A stretch of DNA of 5,537 nt from Pseudorhodobacter sp. (lineage in GTDB: Bacteria; Pseudomonadota; Alphaproteobacteria; Rhodobacterales; Rhodobacteraceae), in contig JAHEDL010000180.1 in assembly GCA_024641255.1 (NCBI GenBank), positions 1 through 5,537 of the forward strand, given 5' to 3'. The position numbers and the translations under genes were made by a program. Below are positions 5,114-5,537 of this stretch, piece by piece. The first letter of the stretch is position 1, and the number at the start of each line of letters is the position of its first letter. The notes under the pieces were generated by a model. It saw only the letters and a program-made list of their open reading frames with translations, made no database searches and had not been told where the DNA came from.

Positions 5114-5537
5114 ATGCCCAAGCCCCATATCCTGCAACTTGGGCCATATCCCGAATGGGATCAAACCCCTTTAGACGCGGCGTTCATCTGTCACAGGCTG
5201 TGGGAGCAGGCCGATAAAACGGCTTACCTGCGCGAAAATGCCGATAAAATTCAGGCCATTGCCACCAATGGCGGCTTGGGTGCGGGGGCAGATCTTATCG
5301 CCGCCTGTCCGAACCTGCAGCTGATTGCGATCTACGGCGTCGGCTATGATGCGGTCGATCTTGCCAGCTGCCGCGCCCGCGGCATCACCGTCACCAACAC
5401 CCCCGATGTGCTGAACGGCGATTGCGCCGATCTTGCGGTCGGCATGATGCTGGCCTTGGCGCGCGGCATCGTTCCGGCCGAACAGCACGCCCGCTCTGGC
5501 GCATGGAAATCCGCCGCCTTCCCGCTGCAACGCCGGG
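5114..5537 (+). CDS. D-isomer-specific 2-hydroxyacid dehydrogenase, N-terminal part (runs off the right edge)
   Basis: This is an NAD(P)-dependent oxidoreductase of the family that includes hydroxypyruvate/glyoxylate reductases (GhrB) and 2-ketogluconate reductases. 141 codons are present of an expected 310-320. They cover the N-terminal substrate-binding domain: ATNGGLGAGADLI (50-62), the family motif IYGVGYDAVDL (73-83), VTNTPDVLNGDCADLAVGMM (93-112), which leads into the interdomain helix, and the GAWKSAAFPLQRR region (129-141) that normally precedes the GKxxGIxGxGxIG cofactor motif. The Rossmann fold and the catalytic Arg, Glu and His lie beyond the edge, so activity cannot be judged. It is divergent from the gluconate dehydrogenase-kinase operon across 79 bp with a shared operator. 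That makes 2-ketogluconate to gluconate reduction the most attractive role, but glyoxylate or hydroxypyruvate reduction is equally compatible with the sequence alone. Confidence 0.9.
   Translation, partial: MPKPHILQLGPYPEWDQTPLDAAFICHRLWEQADKTAYLRENADKIQAIATNGGLGAGADLIAACPNLQLIAIYGVGYDAVDLASCRARGITVTNTPDVLNGDCADLAVGMMLALARGIVPAEQHARSGAWKSAAFPLQRR

Noticed and set aside
5035..5121. 29-residue N-terminal extension of the short-chain dehydrogenase
   Set aside because: It would translate the operator and promoter; the ATG at 5034 has a ribosome site and matches the SDR N-terminus.
4318..5217. Plus-strand open frame (299 codons) opposite the short-chain dehydrogenase
   Set aside because: It is a shadow of an intact SDR gene, crosses the promoter and overlaps the hydroxyacid dehydrogenase in another frame.

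Overview
The window looks like ordinary chromosomal sequence from an alphaproteobacterium, most likely of the Rhodobacteraceae (Rhodobacterales). The reasons are the high GC content, strongly GC3-biased codons, the close match of the substrate-binding protein to Agrobacterium-type ChvE, and an intergenic 'TAAATATCC-TC-GGGGG' plus G/C-hairpin element of the kind I associate with gene ends in that family. The taxon is an inference; no rRNA or marker gene is present. Coding density is high and no stretch over about 150 bp lacks a gene.

Left part (1-2739, minus strand): a sugar ABC-uptake operon read leftwards. The first gene encodes a ChvE-type periplasmic multiple-monosaccharide-binding protein (1520-2596). 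It is followed, after a 71-bp gap holding a 12-bp hairpin with a T-run, by the double-ATPase subunit (MmsA/GguA, 1-1448), which runs off the left edge about 25-30 residues before its expected end. The permease (MmsB/GguB) would be expected next, outside the window.

Middle (2740-3693, plus strand): a LysR-type regulator divergent from chvE, in the arrangement and with the family type of Agrobacterium GbpR. The 143-bp divergent region carries a T-N11-A palindrome over the regulator start codon, a tandem GTCAAAT repeat and a TATAAC -10 candidate for chvE. The regulator converges on the next operon and the two share a bidirectional G/C hairpin at 3763-3782.

Right part (3794-5537): a gluconate/ketogluconate module. 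A short-chain dehydrogenase of the gluconate 5-dehydrogenase (5-ketogluconate reductase) type (4279-5034, minus) overlaps a GntK-type gluconokinase (3794-4282, minus) by an ATGA start/stop. Divergent from them is the start of a D-2-hydroxyacid dehydrogenase (5114 to the right edge), whose family includes 2-ketogluconate/hydroxypyruvate reductases. The 79-bp region between them contains a 16-bp palindrome, ATGTTA-TCGT-TAACAT, that closely resembles operators of LacI-family gluconate repressors (GntR/IdnR). It lies between the -35 and -10 of a good TTGACA-N17-CATAAA promoter for the dehydrogenase-kinase operon.

Working model: sugars and sugar acids enter through the ChvE/Mms transporter under LysR control; ketogluconates are reduced to gluconate by the two dehydrogenases and phosphorylated by GntK to 6-phosphogluconate for the Entner-Doudoroff or pentose phosphate route. 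I see no mobile element, CRISPR array, RNA gene, defence system or undescribed multi-gene system. The items most worth a second look are regulatory.
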